From Effrenium voratum (taxonomy: Eukaryota; Sar; Dinophyceae; Suessiales; Symbiodiniaceae), in assembly GCA_963377175.1 (NCBI GenBank), contig CAUJNA010003326.1:239001-303000 (forward strand): 64,000 nt of DNA, written 5' to 3'. This document shows, one piece after another, positions 1-14,900 of the stretch (position 1 is the stretch's first letter; every line of letters begins with the position of its first letter). Under the pieces are notes generated by a model. That model was not told the origin of the DNA, searched no databases, and was given only the letters and a program-made list of their open reading frames with translations. The position numbers and the translations under genes were made by a program.

Positions 1-834
1 GTGCCGCCCTTTGGGGTTCTGTTACATCTGTAAGTTCTGTTGTCTTCGTTCTTTCCTGGAATGCCGATGTGCCTGCTTGGCATGTTTGTGCTTCGATATG
101 TTTGCCTTCTCACCCCAATCTCTTGATTCATGTACACACCTCAGCACGCACTATTGTGTGTGGTTTTAACTAGCATTGCCGTGTCCAGGTTGCTCATTTG
201 GCGAGGTGGAGAACGAGAGTGAGAACTTGTTGCATGTTGGAGTTTCGAAGGAGACCGTGACCTCACCCGCAGTAGTCAGAGCACAGATTCATGCTTTATC
301 CCTTTTCGCTACGTTTCTTTTTTGCCCTTCTCGCAGAGACTAAGCTTGCTCTTGAATTATGTGTGTTTTGTAGGTTTGCTTTGCACAAGATGTCATGCAC
401 GTTCAGACGCATTCTTCCAACCCGGTTAGCTTGACTCTTGGCTTGCAGCTGCAAGACTCGGAAAGGCTAGAAAGACCAAACCTCGTGACAAGGGTAACGG
501 AAGTTCTCTTTACAAGGTCCCAAAGTCCTTCCACGACTCCCCAACGTCTATCAAATCGTAGGGGCGATGTTGGGTGGGAAGGTGGGGCGGACATCATATG
601 GCTGTGGGTCAAAACCAATGGGATCCCATTTTGGGGTAGGTGCACCACCCATTTTAGAACCTATTTTAGGGGGATTGGGATGTTCACTGGGGGTATGATT
701 TGGATTTTGACCCATGGCCATATGGCTGTGGCTCAAAAAACCGGTACCCAAAATGGGACCCTGGTAAGTGGAAACATGGACCAAAACCTGCGTAACCCCT
801 CCTTTTTAAATTTGAGCCACGCCCATATATTCAG
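1..834. other. Non-coding left flank with one dispersed element
   Basis: No supportable exon. It contains a copy of dispersed family 3 at 596-728, recognisable by inverted ends around CATATGGCTGTGGGTCAAAA and TTTTGACCCATGGCCATATG. Confidence 0.5.
596..728. mobile_element. Dispersed TIR element, family 3
   Basis: About 130 bp bounded by imperfect inverted copies of CATATGGCTGTGGGTCAAAA. Related copies are near 4672-4800, 37650-37757, 47031-47157 and 50863-51000. No coding capacity; MITE-like. All but the first lie in or beside introns of genes A, B, D and E. Confidence 0.55.
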
Positions 835-943
835 GTGGAAATTCATGCCCACCACTGGGTTGGCCGCTTCGGCATTCTCGGCGAGGGATGCGGCCGCGGA
901 CGCGATCCAGGAGGTGGCAGTGCCCGGCGGCACCAATGTCAAG
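835..943 (+). CDS. Gene A exon: N-terminal region
   Basis: The frame WKFMPTTGLAASAF... ends in PGGTNVK. The acceptor is TTCAG|G and the donor is AAG|GCGATT, a GC donor. It leaves phase 0, so it joins directly to the 3018 exon as NVK|VDTLMAK. An internal ATG at 845 could be a start, but the acceptor-like left edge suggests an upstream exon outside the window. No domain can be assigned. Confidence 0.5.
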
Positions 944-2873
944 GCGATTGGGGGAATTGGAACGTGACTGGACCCTGAAAACTGGGGTCATTTGTTCGAC
1001 CGTTTCTAGGGGTTATCAAAGTCAGAAAATGGGGTAGTTTCCCTTTCACCCATCACTTAGGGGGTGACTTTGATCATGGTAAAATAATGAGGCCCAAAAA
1101 AAAACAATCAACGCATTGGGAGTATCATCTCCCAATGTTTCCCGCATTTATGGGTACTCACTCCCCTAGTTCCTGGAGTCTAGTCACTGTGCTTTGGACC
1201 AGTGGCAAACATAAAGTGTGGTCACTTTTTTGCCCACTTGATCGGAAGTGAGGGCACTTTCTTGGGCGAAACTGACCTTTTGGTTGCAGATGGTCTAAGT
1301 TGTGTTATGATTTGTTCCGTTTTTTTTTGTTTATTATTATTTTTCGCTCTTGGCTTTTTGGCTTCGTGGCTTTTCGGCTTCTTGGCTTTTTGGCTTCTCG
1401 ACTTCTTGGCTTTTCGGCTTCTTGTTGGTTGTTGCGGCTTTTGCGAAAAGCTGGTTTATGCGGCTTTTGGCGGCTTTGGCTTTTCGCATCCTCTGCTTTC
1501 CCAATTCCTTGCCGGGCGGTTTGGCTTTTGCACCCTTTCATTGGTTTTTGGATTTGGCTTCCCGCATCACAAGCATCACCAGCTTTTGAATCATCACTTC
1601 TTCGAACATCATGGGGGGGCTCCCCCCCACCCACCTGCTACTTTTTAGATTGTTTGCAGAGCAATTGCACCCCTGTTTGAATCAACACTTCTTCAATCAT
1701 CATGGCGGGGGCTGCCGCCTCCCCCCCAACCCCCCCCCCCCCCCTACGTTTTAGATTTCTTGCAGAGCGTCCAATTTCGCGAGAAAATGCTGTAAAATAC
1801 CACATTTTAGGTAATCTGTGTAATCCATGTATGTCTGTATGTATGCACTTCTTCGAACATCATAGGGGAAGCCACCCCCGCCAACCCTCCCGCTGCCTTT
1901 AAAATTCTATCGCACCCGTTCTTGAATCATTGCACCCCTACTTGAGTCATCACTTCTTCGAACATCATGGGGGCTGCCGCCCCCCCCCCCCCCAACCCCC
2001 CCGATACGTTTTAGATTTTCTACAGAGATTTGATTGCACCCCATTTGAATCATCACTTCTTCGAACATCTTGGGGGGGGCTGCCGCCCCCCCCAACCCCC
2101 CCGCTACTTTTTAAACTTTTTGCAGAGCTATTCGAATCATCACTTCTGCGAACATCATGCGGGGGGCTACCGCCCCCCCCAACCCCCCCGTTTTGTTTCT
2201 TCTTTTTCCGGGATTGAAATGCCCTCCTGTTTGAAACATCATTTTTTGACCCCGTCAACCCGCCAGCTTTTGTTGATTATGTTACCCACGATTTGTTGGT
2301 GATGCTAGGGATGTTGGTCGGACGTGCGGGGGATTTTGAAAACGATGCTGGGGATGTTGGCGGGCTAGTGTAAAATGCGTCAATTTCGCGAGAAAATGCT
2401 GTAAAATACGACATGTTATTGGCCCGGACGAAAAACGAGGAAAAATAAAATAAAAAATAAACACATCTCACAAAAATCCGAGAAATATAAAATCAAATCC
2501 GCACTCTTATACTTTAGCGACCTCATGGGGGATATATCCGTAGAAAGAAACACATGTACATACGCATGTTCAAAGCATATGTACTATAAACATATACAAG
2601 TTTATATATGTATAGAATATGTAGGTCCCAGTTGCATTTCAATTTGATATATCAATGTATACATGTGCATACATACATACATACATACATACATACATAC
2701 ATACATACATACATACATACATACATACATACATACATACATACATACATACATACATACATACATACATACATACATACATACATACATACATACATAC
2801 ATACATACATACATACATACATACATACATACATACATACACACATACATACATACATACATACATACATACA

Positions 2874-2909
<36 letters not shown>

Positions 2910-5900
2910 TATATATGTATTACATAACATTATATATATATAACATTATATATATATATATATATGTCTTTCTGGTCTTGCCTGGTGTGGAACATCGTTG
3001 CTTCTTAGCGTGCCCAGGTGGACACGCTAATGGCCAAGCTGAACAAGCTGGTGGGGCTCTCCAAGGCTCCGTTCTCGTCCCGCTTTCGTTTTTTTTTTCT
3101 CCACCGCCCATGTTTTTTTAACCCACAGGGGTTTGGATTTATGTTTGTTCCAGGGGTCTGGTTTGATTTTTGTTGCAGGGGTTTGCTCTCCTCTTTTTTT
3201 CTACAGGTTTGTTTGTTGCAGGGGTTTGTTGCAGGGGTTTGGATTTTGTTTGTTTTTTTGTCCAGGGGTTTGGCCTGGGTGCGGATCCCGTTTTGGTTAC
3301 TGGGGTTGCCATTGTTCTTACCCGGGGGTTGGGCATACAAATGCCGAGGTTGCAACCCTCCTTTCAAGACAGGGGCCTGAAGCACTGTAGTTGACATCCA
3401 TTTGGTGGGTAGAATCCGCCTAGATGTACCTTACCCTGCGGTGGCTGATTTTCAGCTTTGCGTGGTTGCCACGCCTGAAGCATCAGGATGGTCAAGTTAA
3501 ATGGCGCAAGGTGTTACCCTCCCACCACAGCCGGAGCCTGACAAGGACCCAGGCCCCTTTTTAAGGAAAATGGTCTTCCAGGACCCCCCTGGCAGGGTAG
3601 GTTTTTCTTGGCCGTGCGTGTCTGTTTAAATAGACACCAGCATCGACCCAGATTTGTATTTTGGAGACAATCATTTGAAAGGCACACCGCGCTTTCGGAC
3701 CTTTTCGGGCCAATCCACGCCAGAGTTGCGCCTTTTTTCTCCGAGTTTCCTGACGTCTTGGGCCATGGGCTCCATGGATTTTATTTTCACCTCGCACAAA
3801 CTCACGTGTGCGCGTTTCTTTTTGGTCCAGGGGCCAAAAGGTGAGAACCTTAAGCCTTTTACTTGCTGGTTCTCAGAAGGAATAAGGGCATGACCCCCAA
3901 AGAAGCATCCCTTACAACGTGTTCAGCACCTTTCGATCAGCTCAGAACAGCATGAACTAGTCGCCATGGACAGTTGTCATGGACTCCTTTGAAGGGAAGC
4001 CTACACTGCGCAATTACATGATTACTTTCCACAAGTACGGGGAGTTTTGCGGCACTTCTGCAGAGCATAACATCAACCTTTTGGCCCAGTGAAGCGATGT
4101 TGCAAGAATGCTTAAAGCTAGCCATGCGACCCTAACATGGCTCCCCCACCAGGTCCCTTGAGGAAAATGGGTCTTCCACCGTCAAGTTCCAAGTCTGGGC
4201 CTCCAAGTTGGTCAGAGCTTTGCCCATCGCGTGACGTTTCCGCCGTCAAATGCCGTTTACCCATGACCTGCAAATGGGCTCTGACCAGGCCAGTGCGAAG
4301 AATCACACTGGGCAAGTTGAAGGGCAGCTGTATACACCCGTCTTTTATTCGGAGCATGTACTGGTCAAACAAGTTTGCATTTGTGCCTGTTTGAAAGGTA
4401 AAAGTATTCAGTTCCACCTTCAAAAAGGTTCGAGTTGTTTACCAAACAAAACAACTAGTACGGGGGGCAACATGATATGATATTCCACAGGATTCTACTA
4501 TAATCACCAATATGTTTAAAGAGGAACCCCACACCAAGTCTACCTAGAGTCTCCATGATCCTGAAAACATGGGTCCATGACCCCTTAATTTTGGGTAATG
4601 ACCCCATTTTTTAAGGGTCATGGAGACTCCAGGTAGTTCTTTAGGCCCCTATGTTCCTTTTGGAGCACTCAAATGGCTGGTCAAAACCAATGGTACCATA
4701 TTGCACCACCCATTTGAGAACCTATTTTCGTGGTTGGATTGGTTGATGGTCACTGGGGGCTATCCGATTTGGATTTCGACCCATGGCCAAATGGCTGTGG
4801 CTGAAAACATGGTACCCCAAACGGCACCTTGGTGGATGGAAACAAAGGCTAAAATCCGGGCAACCCCAGCAGGGAATGAGAAATGGAATGACCCCTGGTT
4901 TCCTTTCAGGGGACCCCTGGGTTCATTCCCTTATTTGTTAATTGAGTATCAGCAAGTAAAGGGAAATCAACGCTTAACAAAAGTACCCAAATAGCCCCTC
5001 CCCCCCCTGTTTGGAGATGTGTGGTTTGTCTTGCAATGCGTGGGATGTCCTGTGGTTTCCGTTGTAGCGACCGCCAAAGAGAGGACCTGAAAGACGACAT
5101 GGCCATTTCCTTGGATGTGCCATGGCCAAATGGCCGAACCACCGTAGGTGAAGGCTGGCATGGGCGAGTTGCGCGCCATGGTGGAGTTCGACCAATGGCT
5201 CCTCGTATCCGCAAAAAAAAGAAACGGAGGCCGTGGCGGCTGTCTTTGTATATGTTGTTTTTTTTTGTAGGGGACGGGGTCTTTGTATTTTTTGTTGGGG
5301 ACGGGGTGTTTGTATTTTTTTTGGTAGGGGAAAACTGATTAGGTGTCTTTTTGGCTGGTTTTTGGGTGTTTGATCTATTCATGAAACTGGAATTAGGTTG
5401 CATCAGCCTCTCTGGTCTTTTTGTTTTGTTAGACCGTCTACTGTTGGTAAACCCACAAGAGGTTCGAGCTGCTGCTCAGGGAAGAGCACCCCAGAATGCG
5501 GAAAGCAAAGGGAAAACCTAAAGTCCGAAACCAGGGTCGTGGCAAACCCTGTTTTAGGGCTTTGTTTGTGATACAGGAATCCCCTCGTGGGAGAGTGCTG
5601 GCTGTTTGCTTTCTGTAAACGCCTTAACTTGATGTGTTTCTTCTCATACACCGCCCATTTCCCATGTTGCCTTGGCATGTTTTGCCGAGTGACTTGGCTG
5701 TAAGGCGAAATGGGACATGTGTTTGGAGCAAGGTCGGACGCCCCGTGATGTATTCTGGGGGCGTACCTTTACAGGCGCGGAGTTTTCTTGCGAAGGCGGA
5801 CACAACGCTACGACCCAGTATTTTGGTGTGCCCGAAAGCTACGATTGTGGTTTCGCCATTTGCTTGGGCAGGGGCGAACGCAGCGACACCGCTGCGGAAG

Positions 5901-8900
5901 TGGCTTAGCATGTCACGCCATAGATACGCTGTTTGGAAGAGGTAGTGCATGTTATCATGGCCTCCGCTCGCGCTGCGCAACTGCGACTCACGCTTGCCTA
6001 TGTGGTTCCGATCCGAATGAGGGACTATGCAATGATGCCGCACTTTGCCTTGTTTCGCATTGCCGTGGAGTGCAAGGTAGCAACTAGCACATCCTGAAAT
6101 GGGTTCCTGGTCCTGTTTGAGATCCTAGAGTTTCCTGAACAAACCCCTCTTGATAGGGTGTGTCTTTTTCTATGCACCACCCCCTGTTGGCTTTCCTTGT
6201 GGTTTCCCTTTAAAACTACAAAAGGGTGTCCTCAATGAAAACACCCACATGATGGGTTTGGCAACTGATGATCCGTCTTGTAGAATTTGTCAAGTTCAAT
6301 CCCGTCCAATTTTCCACTCTGTATACCGGTTGGGAAGATCATTTGAGTGGTAAACATGCGGCTGGACTGCTTGTTTGTGCCAATCCACTCTAACAGTGAG
6401 ATCCTGCATGCGAGGAACTCCTGCACCCCCTGCTCAGAAGCAAAACACAACAAGCAGTGAGAAGGGGAAGAAAAACGTCGCCTGACGGGAAGACGGCCAT
6501 CCGTATGCGGGACTAGGGGGGACCAAAGGACATCGTTTTGAAAGCTTTGGAGTCCATGCCTGTCCGCCCTTTCCCGAAGGGTAGCAGAAGCTGTGGAGTA
6601 TTCCTCGGCAGAGTCCCTAATTGCATGTTGCGGAAGCATGGTTCTTTTATGGAATCTGTGAGTTACGTTTGCATTTGGAGGTAGGTTTGGAGTTTGGACC
6701 GTTTGGGCGACATCTAAAGGGAAGTCAACAGCCCGGGCCCCAAAATATCTCCCCTGCTCCAAGTAACCGTCATTTACAACAGGAGCGAGAGCTTAGTGGT
6801 AAGTGAGGTGCCAAGGCTTTGGACCAATCGAATCACGACCTCGAACACCGACCTTGGGCCCCACGAAGGTTACAGGGGAGCCTTTGTTTAGGATTGGTGA
6901 ATGATTCAAATGCACAGTCAACATGATGGACCCCTTAGAACGGCCCACACTAGACACCTGGCTTCAAAGATTTCACAAGGAGCCACTGGTTTTTTCAAAA
7001 ACCCCCCCCCCCCCCCCCCCCCCACCCACAAAAAAACAAAATCTACATCAGTGTTCGCACGCCTGAGGCGCAAGACGATGCTGCCGGATTCCAAGAGTCT
7101 CATGGGCCAGTCCTTCCACATGCAGTTCCTGGGCAACCCAGGCAGCTGCCAGATGACTCACCACTCAGTTGCCCAGTGGCAGCCCGTTTCCATGTTTTGA
7201 GCCCTTGCACAAACTGACCATCGGAAAAACTGGTTCCTTTCTTCCCATGCCTGGGCAAGGGTGTGCTTCGGCCTAAATGGCCAAATGAAGGACCGCCAAA
7301 GTGGCGAAGGGCAAGCCTATGCATCTTGCGCGACCTGCGTGCTAGAGATGATATCACCAAGCCCCAGCTGTGTGAGTCCCTTTGCCACGGTCCAAAGATC
7401 TCACTGGGGGTTGGTTGGAATTGTCTCCCGAATTTTGGATGAACCATGACAGGGGGTTTCACCACACCTTGGAAGGCAGGCTCACCCCAGGCCTTTTCGG
7501 CCTGTGAACATCTTGAGAAGCTAAGGTCGCAGCTAAGCCGATTGCAAACATAGATCAGGATGACCCTCACGCCACAACCGCACCATTGTGAAATGGTCCC
7601 TGTTGCTTCACCATTGGTCCCAGGTCATTCCATCTTCAATCGGCATTTTCGGTTGCTCAATTCTGGGCCAAACACATGAGACGATTGCTCGTCCTTGGTT
7701 CGCTGTTGGGGGGCGTCAAGCTTGACGCCCGAAGCAGAAGTTGGAAGGTATCATTCGACCAACCTTGACAAAAAAAACGGACCGGTCTTGAGACATTCGC
7801 CGCGCTGTCGGACATCCGGTTCCGCGGGGCTTCATGCGTGACCTACTTGCAACCTCTTGCAACCAGTGGTTTGCGCTGGTCCCATTGCCAAATTTCAGCC
7901 GACCTCTTAATCTTTTGGTTGGGCCTCTTGGGTAGGTTTGGTACGTTTCATCAAGTCATTTGGCTGTGCCATGCAACACTTGTAGTGCCTACCGCCCTCG
8001 GCTGATCAATCATGCAAATGATGCGCGCCAGGGGATTTATGTACAGGACCAACACCCTTCTGGCTCTGCCGCGCGTAGAGTTCGAGTTCCGCGTTGTTTG
8101 ACCCACTCGTTGTTTGTGAAACCTGTCCAGGCACTGGAAAGACAGTGGTGGCACGTTTGGTGGGCGAGCTTCTGGTGGAGATGGGAGTCATCACGAAGGC
8201 TGTGGGAAATCCTGCTATTTCTTTCTGGGAAAGGATGCGTAAAGTCCTGGTTGATCAAGGCGGTCCAACCCAGAGGATGCTTCATCCCCTTTCCCCGGGT
8301 CAGTGCACCAGCCACCGCTGTCCAGAGCATAGCACCTGCTGAAGGAGGCAAACCGAGCTTAGCCCAGAATGAAGATCCGTTGGTGGCTTCCTTTATTCCC
8401 AGGTCAGGATGTAGAGCGGTTTGCCCAGATTTGACGAGGTTTGTTTCCTTTCAAGACGAGGTTGACTTGTGCCCCGCTCATGTGCTAAAAGTGGTGACAA
8501 GGTACCCTGGCTGGAAGACCAGGAATCCTGGGTTTCGGAACCTCAGGCGCCCTTCTTGAAGATAGTTGGCATCAGAATCCTCGATTCCCTTCCATTCATT
8601 TGTTCGTTTGTACCTGTAGGTTCTGGCTCTGGCTTCTGGCTTTGGGGCTCTCCCGTTTTCTTTTTTGTGTTTTGTTCAAGGCCGCAGGCTAGTGCCCCAG
8701 GCGCAAGATTCCGTCATTTGGTTGGTTTGTTTGCTTGGTTTCTTGGTTCCTTGGTTCCTTGGGGTTGCTTGGGGTTGCTTGGGGTTGCTTGGGGTTGCTT
8801 GGGGTTGCTTGGTTGCTTGCTTGTTTGTTTTTCTTGTGTGCTGGTGTGCTTGTCTGTTTTGTGTTGTCTTGTGTTGTTTTTTGTTGGTTGTTTTGCTTTG

Positions 8901-11900
8901 CGTCGCTTTGTTTGCTTTGCTTTGTCTTGCTTTGCTTTGCTTTGCTTTTCTGCTTGCTTGTTCGGAGGGCGTGAACCAAACACACATGCACCGCTCAAAT
9001 TTGAACAACAAACCGCTCACCATGCTTTTCAGCGGGAGTTCTACAGGAAGAGTTCCCCGCTCGCCTATCTTTTGTGTTTTCTTGCAGTTGGTTCCCATAG
9101 TTTGTCCCAACCCAAGAAACAGGCCCATGGCAAAGTCGCCGGTCGCTTAGGAGGGCGACGACGTGGTCTTTGAGGAGGTGGCGCGTGCTGATCTGGTGGC
9201 CGAGTACAAGGGACAGACCGCACCGAAGGCGCGCAGAGCGAGCGAATTGATTTCAGTACCTAGGTTTCGAGGTAATGTTCACCGGATTAAAAATGTTAGC
9301 CCCGGAGTAATCAACCCCTGGTTGATTAATAGGGGGGTGTCCCCTTTTAGTGGGGATTCATCACTTTTGGAGGGAACACCCCTTTAATAATGGGACGGGT
9401 TGATTAATCCTGGGTCAACATTAAACGCCGTAGGTTGTTAGTGGGGATTCATCATTGTTGGAGGCAAACCCCGCCATATTGACAAACTGGGGTTGATTAA
9501 TCCTGGGTCAACGTTAGGCAGCTGTTTGAGGTATTCTCTGAACATGCGCCGCGCCCTCGCGGGAACTTTGCGCAAGGGATTTGTTAGCGGAAGCTCGCAG
9601 AAGGGTTTACAGCGTAGGTTTGTTTGTGCTGACAGTGCAGTTGACGGACAATGGTCACAGCGATTAAGCAATGTTGAGCCGAAACGGTTTTCAATCAAAA
9701 CGCTTTCTGGAAGCTACGTGCGGAAACCCACCGGAAGGGTGGGCGGACGCTAGAAACATATTTGAGATTGAAAGGAATACATGGAATATACATAGCCAAG
9801 CATTTGTTTGGGGAAAAGTCAAAATAGAGGGCCCCCAAAACTGGTCGTACTCCTGTTGCTTTCTCTTTAACAGAAGCTGAAAAGGTTCTCCTTATAAGAA
9901 TAATTTAACTTGCCGAATGCTGTACCGGGGCAAGGAATTTGTCTGAGGAACGGGGGGAGTTTTAACAGGACGCCTTGTGACTCCGCCACGTAGAGGATGA
10001 CCATGCGGGTTGAGCGATCCCGCCGATGTTCTTTCAGGCACCCTCCAAAAAGCATTCCAACGGTTAAAAGGGGTCCTTGGAGAGCCAAGCATATGACAGG
10101 GGTAGCTTTCAGGACTTCTTGCTCCGTTGAGCCGTGAAACATGTGTAACCACAACATCCAAATACTATTTGGGAAAGCATGTCAAATGTGTGGCAACTTG
10201 GTTGCTCTTTGGGCTCGACCTTCAACTTTCAACCTGGAAAATGGGTTTCCGAAGCAAGCAAAGGTGAAATTTTCGCAAATCAAAGACAGGCCTTTCGTTT
10301 TTTTTCAAAGCTCCCCTTGTTCAATGCCTGGCTTACTGTTGGATTCTGTTTAAGTTCAGTTGGGTGAACGTCCACCCCGTTTGGGTTTAATTAGTTTCCT
10401 TTACTTGCCCACAACGTTGAAATCGTGCCATCTATCATGTTGCGCTTTGGTTTGAATCGGTTGGGGCTTTGAACCCTGAGATGGCCAACGACCCAAGCTC
10501 CTTACCGCAATTTCCAAAGCTCCAAGAGGGAAGCTGAATCTACGGTCACGAACGAAAAACATATAAGACGGAAGGCTGAGAATTCACTTTCGCCCCTTTT
10601 TCGGCCCATTGAAAGGGGATCCTTTGCTTTGTGACTTCGAGGTCATCTCCGCAGTTGAGAAGGCGATCGGAGGAGTGCTGTTCATCGATGAGGCCTACTC
10701 CCTGAAGAAGGCGGGGAAACGGGGGAGTGAGGTACCTGGGTGTACTCCGAAGCTATATTGGGCTCACTAAATATGGCCATTGATTTTACCAGGGAGCCAC
10801 CTCAAAAGCGGTTGGTGGACAAATCCCCACCTAAATGATGTCTACCAGAGGCCCCCAATTAAGATCTATACCTGGAACAGAACCTGAGAATATTATTCTT
10901 GGTGTACCCCGTTGTTGGGCCCAGGTACGTTCTAGAGGATTAAGCAGATACATGTTGGCCATGTGTACATTTTCAGGGGGAGTTGCCTATGTTTTAGGGG
11001 AGGCTGCTACTGTCCGCCCAACGCATGTTCCTCTTTTGTGAGCTAGGTAAACGAAGCTGGGGGATCGCCAACCCCGGGCATTGGACACTTAGAGTCTTGG
11101 GGGTGTACGGCTTCGTTTAGGTTTTTTTTTTGCTGCAACATCGCCTCTAAGTGAGGCTCGGTCCAAAAGTCCCATAGTCTAGTGCCCATTTCTAGTGACA
11201 TGCACACGAAATGTCCCGACGAAACCAGGAGTCTCTCTAGTTTCCCCACCTCCACTAGAGCAAATCTTGACTGAGGCTGTCCATGGCATTCTGCGGGCTA
11301 TGGGGTGCTTCCGTGCGGTTGTCAGTTTGCGGACTGCGGCGAGCAACTGAGCAACGGTCCAATGTCACCGTTTTTTACTACAGTCAAGGGAATGACATGG
11401 GGCAGACTCATTGGAGCAAGGACCTGTGTCACGTGGGGACAACGACGAAAGCGGGGCTCATCAACAGGAACCCCACCATGCTGCAGTCCCCCGTTTGAGA
11501 CACACATATAATATGTCCACGTCCTGTCCCGAATGAAGTGATGCCAAACCATACGACAATTGAAGCACGAGACAGAGCATGTGATGCCAAACATCCGGCC
11601 CCCCCATTTGGCAAGCCGGGGACATCTCTAGCTGGTCGAGCCCTTTCGTCCACCCCCTAGTAGTTGCGTACTTCCGTACAGTTCAACGGCGGCAACGGCA
11701 TCATGAATGTAGGCTGCCTTGGTGCCGAGATGTGAGTCAAATGGAGAACCCCTTGCTCTTCTTTTGGCCGAATTGCAGAGTAAACATGGAAAGGCTGGCC
11801 ATTTGAGATTTTGCGAGAGTGGATTTTGTTGCCTTTTCGTGTGGTTCCCCACCTGGGATTTGGTGAACCCCGCGGTTGCCGTTGGTTCCCTTCACGTCGC

Positions 11901-14900
11901 GAATGCCCCTCGTGCGCTCAGGAGGGCAAGGACGCCTTTGGCCAAGAAGCGGTGGACACTTTGATCAAGGAGATCGAGGACAAGCGCGACAAGGCTCGGG
12001 GATCGCGGAACCCGCGGGGTTGCCTGCTCCGCCGGAGGCAAAGATGTGCTCGAGCCAACGGTTGGAGAGTCCATGGAATGCCGAGAATCCACCATGGGCC
12101 CAAAAGGTCTTTTGTTTGACTTGTACGTCATTTCTGATTCTGGGTCCTCATTTCTGGGTCCTTTGGGCAAGTGAGCGTTCACGAGCTGCCTTTAGATGTG
12201 GGAAATCGTCTTAGAGGTGCACCTCCATGTTGGCTGCAGAGTGCCTTTTGCCGGTGCCAGTATATTTTATGGCCTACCATACTTGGAGTTGTTCATCGTT
12301 AAACAAGTCACTCGTTCAACAAATGCACCATTCGAATCATGCAGAGAAGGCGCGCCTCGGCTCATTGTCATCTAGCCTATTGGACCTGTTGGTCTGTGGT
12401 TTCACTGAACAACCTGTTCGAATTACTCCGATCTGTTTGTTCCGTCTAACTAGCAAGCAGTCTGAGGTGGTCAGTGTGACCAACCCAGTGAACCTGTTTG
12501 GAGTGGGTGTCCTTTCAACATCAGGCAACGAAAAGGGTTTTTGGTCCCCGCCGGGCAATGATGCTTTGGAAGCTCTAGTCATACGGGTATGTCTTTTCAG
12601 GCCTTCTGCCCTGGAAAACGAGTCGAAATTCTGTTGCCCTGCATCGACCCTCTAATTCTTGCCCGATTCTCAGCGGGAAATGTGGCAATGACCCCCATGA
12701 GCCATCCCTACCCCCGTATACCTAGGGCTTCAAGAACCTGTAAAAATGTCGTACCCTGACTAAAACATCGTGTTTTTTTCTCGATTTTCTGAAAACATTG
12801 TGTTTTCAGGAAAAACATCGTGTTTTTGATAAAACCCCTTAAAAATGGGCTTCTGAGGCCAAACACTCACTTGGAGCAAAGGGTCAAAGGCAAGGGTCGG
12901 GAGTGGATTCACACAGACATCACCCATTAAGATTTCAACTGAGGGCAACGCTCTATACTGAGTATGCTTCAAATTCTAAGGACCACATTGATGAGCCTGA
13001 CAGCCAGGGTGTGCAGCTGGCTTCAGTCTTGAAGTACCTTTCACAGCCACAGGCACCTGAAGACTGGCGCCAGGTCATACCGAACCTGTTTGAAGGGGGT
13101 GCTGGAATCCGAAAGCTCCTTTTGGTGCAAAACAAGACCAGGTGACACTTTGAGATTGTTGTTTTTTTTTTAAATCAATTTTGCCCAGAGGCTCGTGGGC
13201 CCTCCTAGGGAGGGTCCGGGGCCCTCCTAGGGAGGGACCGGCCTGTTTGTCGGATACGGGGCCCTCGTGACCCCCAGTGCAATCCGGACGGGATGGATGG
13301 AACCAAAATAGCCTCGAATCACACCTCCCCTAGCATTACTATCCGACGGTGATCCGACGGTTATCCGACGCCGGGCCCTCGTAGACACTCAGTTTTGGGG
13401 GCCCCGGCCCAATTATCCGACGGTTATCCGACGGCTATCCGACGGCCATCCGACGGTTATCCGACGGCTATCCGACGGCCATCCGACGGTTATCCGACGG
13501 TTCTCCGATGGTAATCCGAAGCTTGTTTGCAGCCCAAAGGCCCCCAACAAAAAACCAGCCCGAAACCTCCTACGACCGCGAGGGCCCGCGAGGGCCCAAG
13601 GGCCCGAAACATGCGTTGGGAGCGTCTGGGAGTAGAGATTCTATTTTGTTTGCTGTGTGTGGCTGCCATGCTTGTTGTGCACTTGGATTTTTTCTAGGCC
13701 TGTCACTGGCCTGCTTGGTCGGGCTGCTGATTCTCTTGAAGTGGGATGTTTGTGGTAGGGCTGTGTGGATGTCGCTTTCTTGGAGCAGTTGCTTTTCTTC
13801 AGGGCCTGTCGCTGGCCTGCTTGGTCCGGCTGCTGCTTTTCGTGAAGCAATATTTTTCCGAAGGGCTTCTAGTTTGCTTGTTCTGTGTGGCTGCCGTTTT
13901 TGTTGGTTGTTGTGCAGTTGGTTCTTTTCAAGGCCTGTCACTGGCTTGCTTGGTCGGCCTGCTGCTTTCGTGATTTTTTTCAGTATAGAGATTGTTGTTT
14001 TTTGCTTGCTGTCTGTGGCTGCCGTGTTTTGGTGAAGTTGGATTTGTTTCAGGGCCTGGCACTGGCCTGCTCGGTCGGGCTGGTGATTTTAGCAGCAAAG
14101 TGGGATTTGTTGTAGGGCTTCGAATTTGCTTGTTGTGCTTGAGTGCCACTTTTTTGGTGCAGTTGGATTTTGTTCAGGGCCTGTCACTGGCCTGCTTGGT
14201 CGGCCTGCTGCTTTTTGTGAAGTGGGATTTTTCCCGAGAGCTTCTAGTTTGCTTGTTGCGTGTGGCTGCCGCGTTCTTTTTTGTGTAGTTGTTGTTTTTA
14301 TAGGGGCCTGTCACTGGCTTGCTTGGTCGGGCTGCTGCTTTTCATCGCTTTTCGTGAAGTTGGATTTGTTTAGTAAAGCTTCTAATTTGCTTGTTGTGTG
14401 TAGCTGCCATGTTTTTTGTGCAGTTGGATTTTTGCTCAGGGCCTGAGGGCCTGTCACTGGCCTGCTTGCTTGGGCTGCTGCTTTTCGTGAAGTTGGATTT
14501 ATTTAGTAGAGCTTCCAATTTGCTTGTTGTGCGTGGCTGCCATGTTTTTTGTGCATGCTGTCACTGGCCTGCTTAGTCAGGCTGCTAATTTTCGTGAAGT
14601 GGGATTTTTGCAGTAGGGCTTCTAATTTGCTTTTTGTGTGTGGATGCCGCTTTTTTGGTGCAGTTGTTTTTGTTTCAGGGCCTGTCGCTGGCCTGCTTGG
14701 TCGGGCTGCTGCTTTTCGCGGTCTTGTTTTTTTTTTGTAAAGCTGCTGCTTTGTTTGTTGTGTGTGGCTGCCATTTTTTGTTGTTGCGCAGTTGGATTTC
14801 GTTCAGGGCCTGTCACTGGCCTGCCTGGTCTGCTGTTTTTCGTAAAGTTTGATTTTTTTTGATTTTTTAAGTAAGAGTTGCTACAGTAATTGCTTGTTGT

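Noticed and set aside
2602..3121. Overlapping open frames of up to 152 codons (YIHT and MYVC repeats)
   Set aside because: They are translations of the CATA microsatellite in several frames, not genes.
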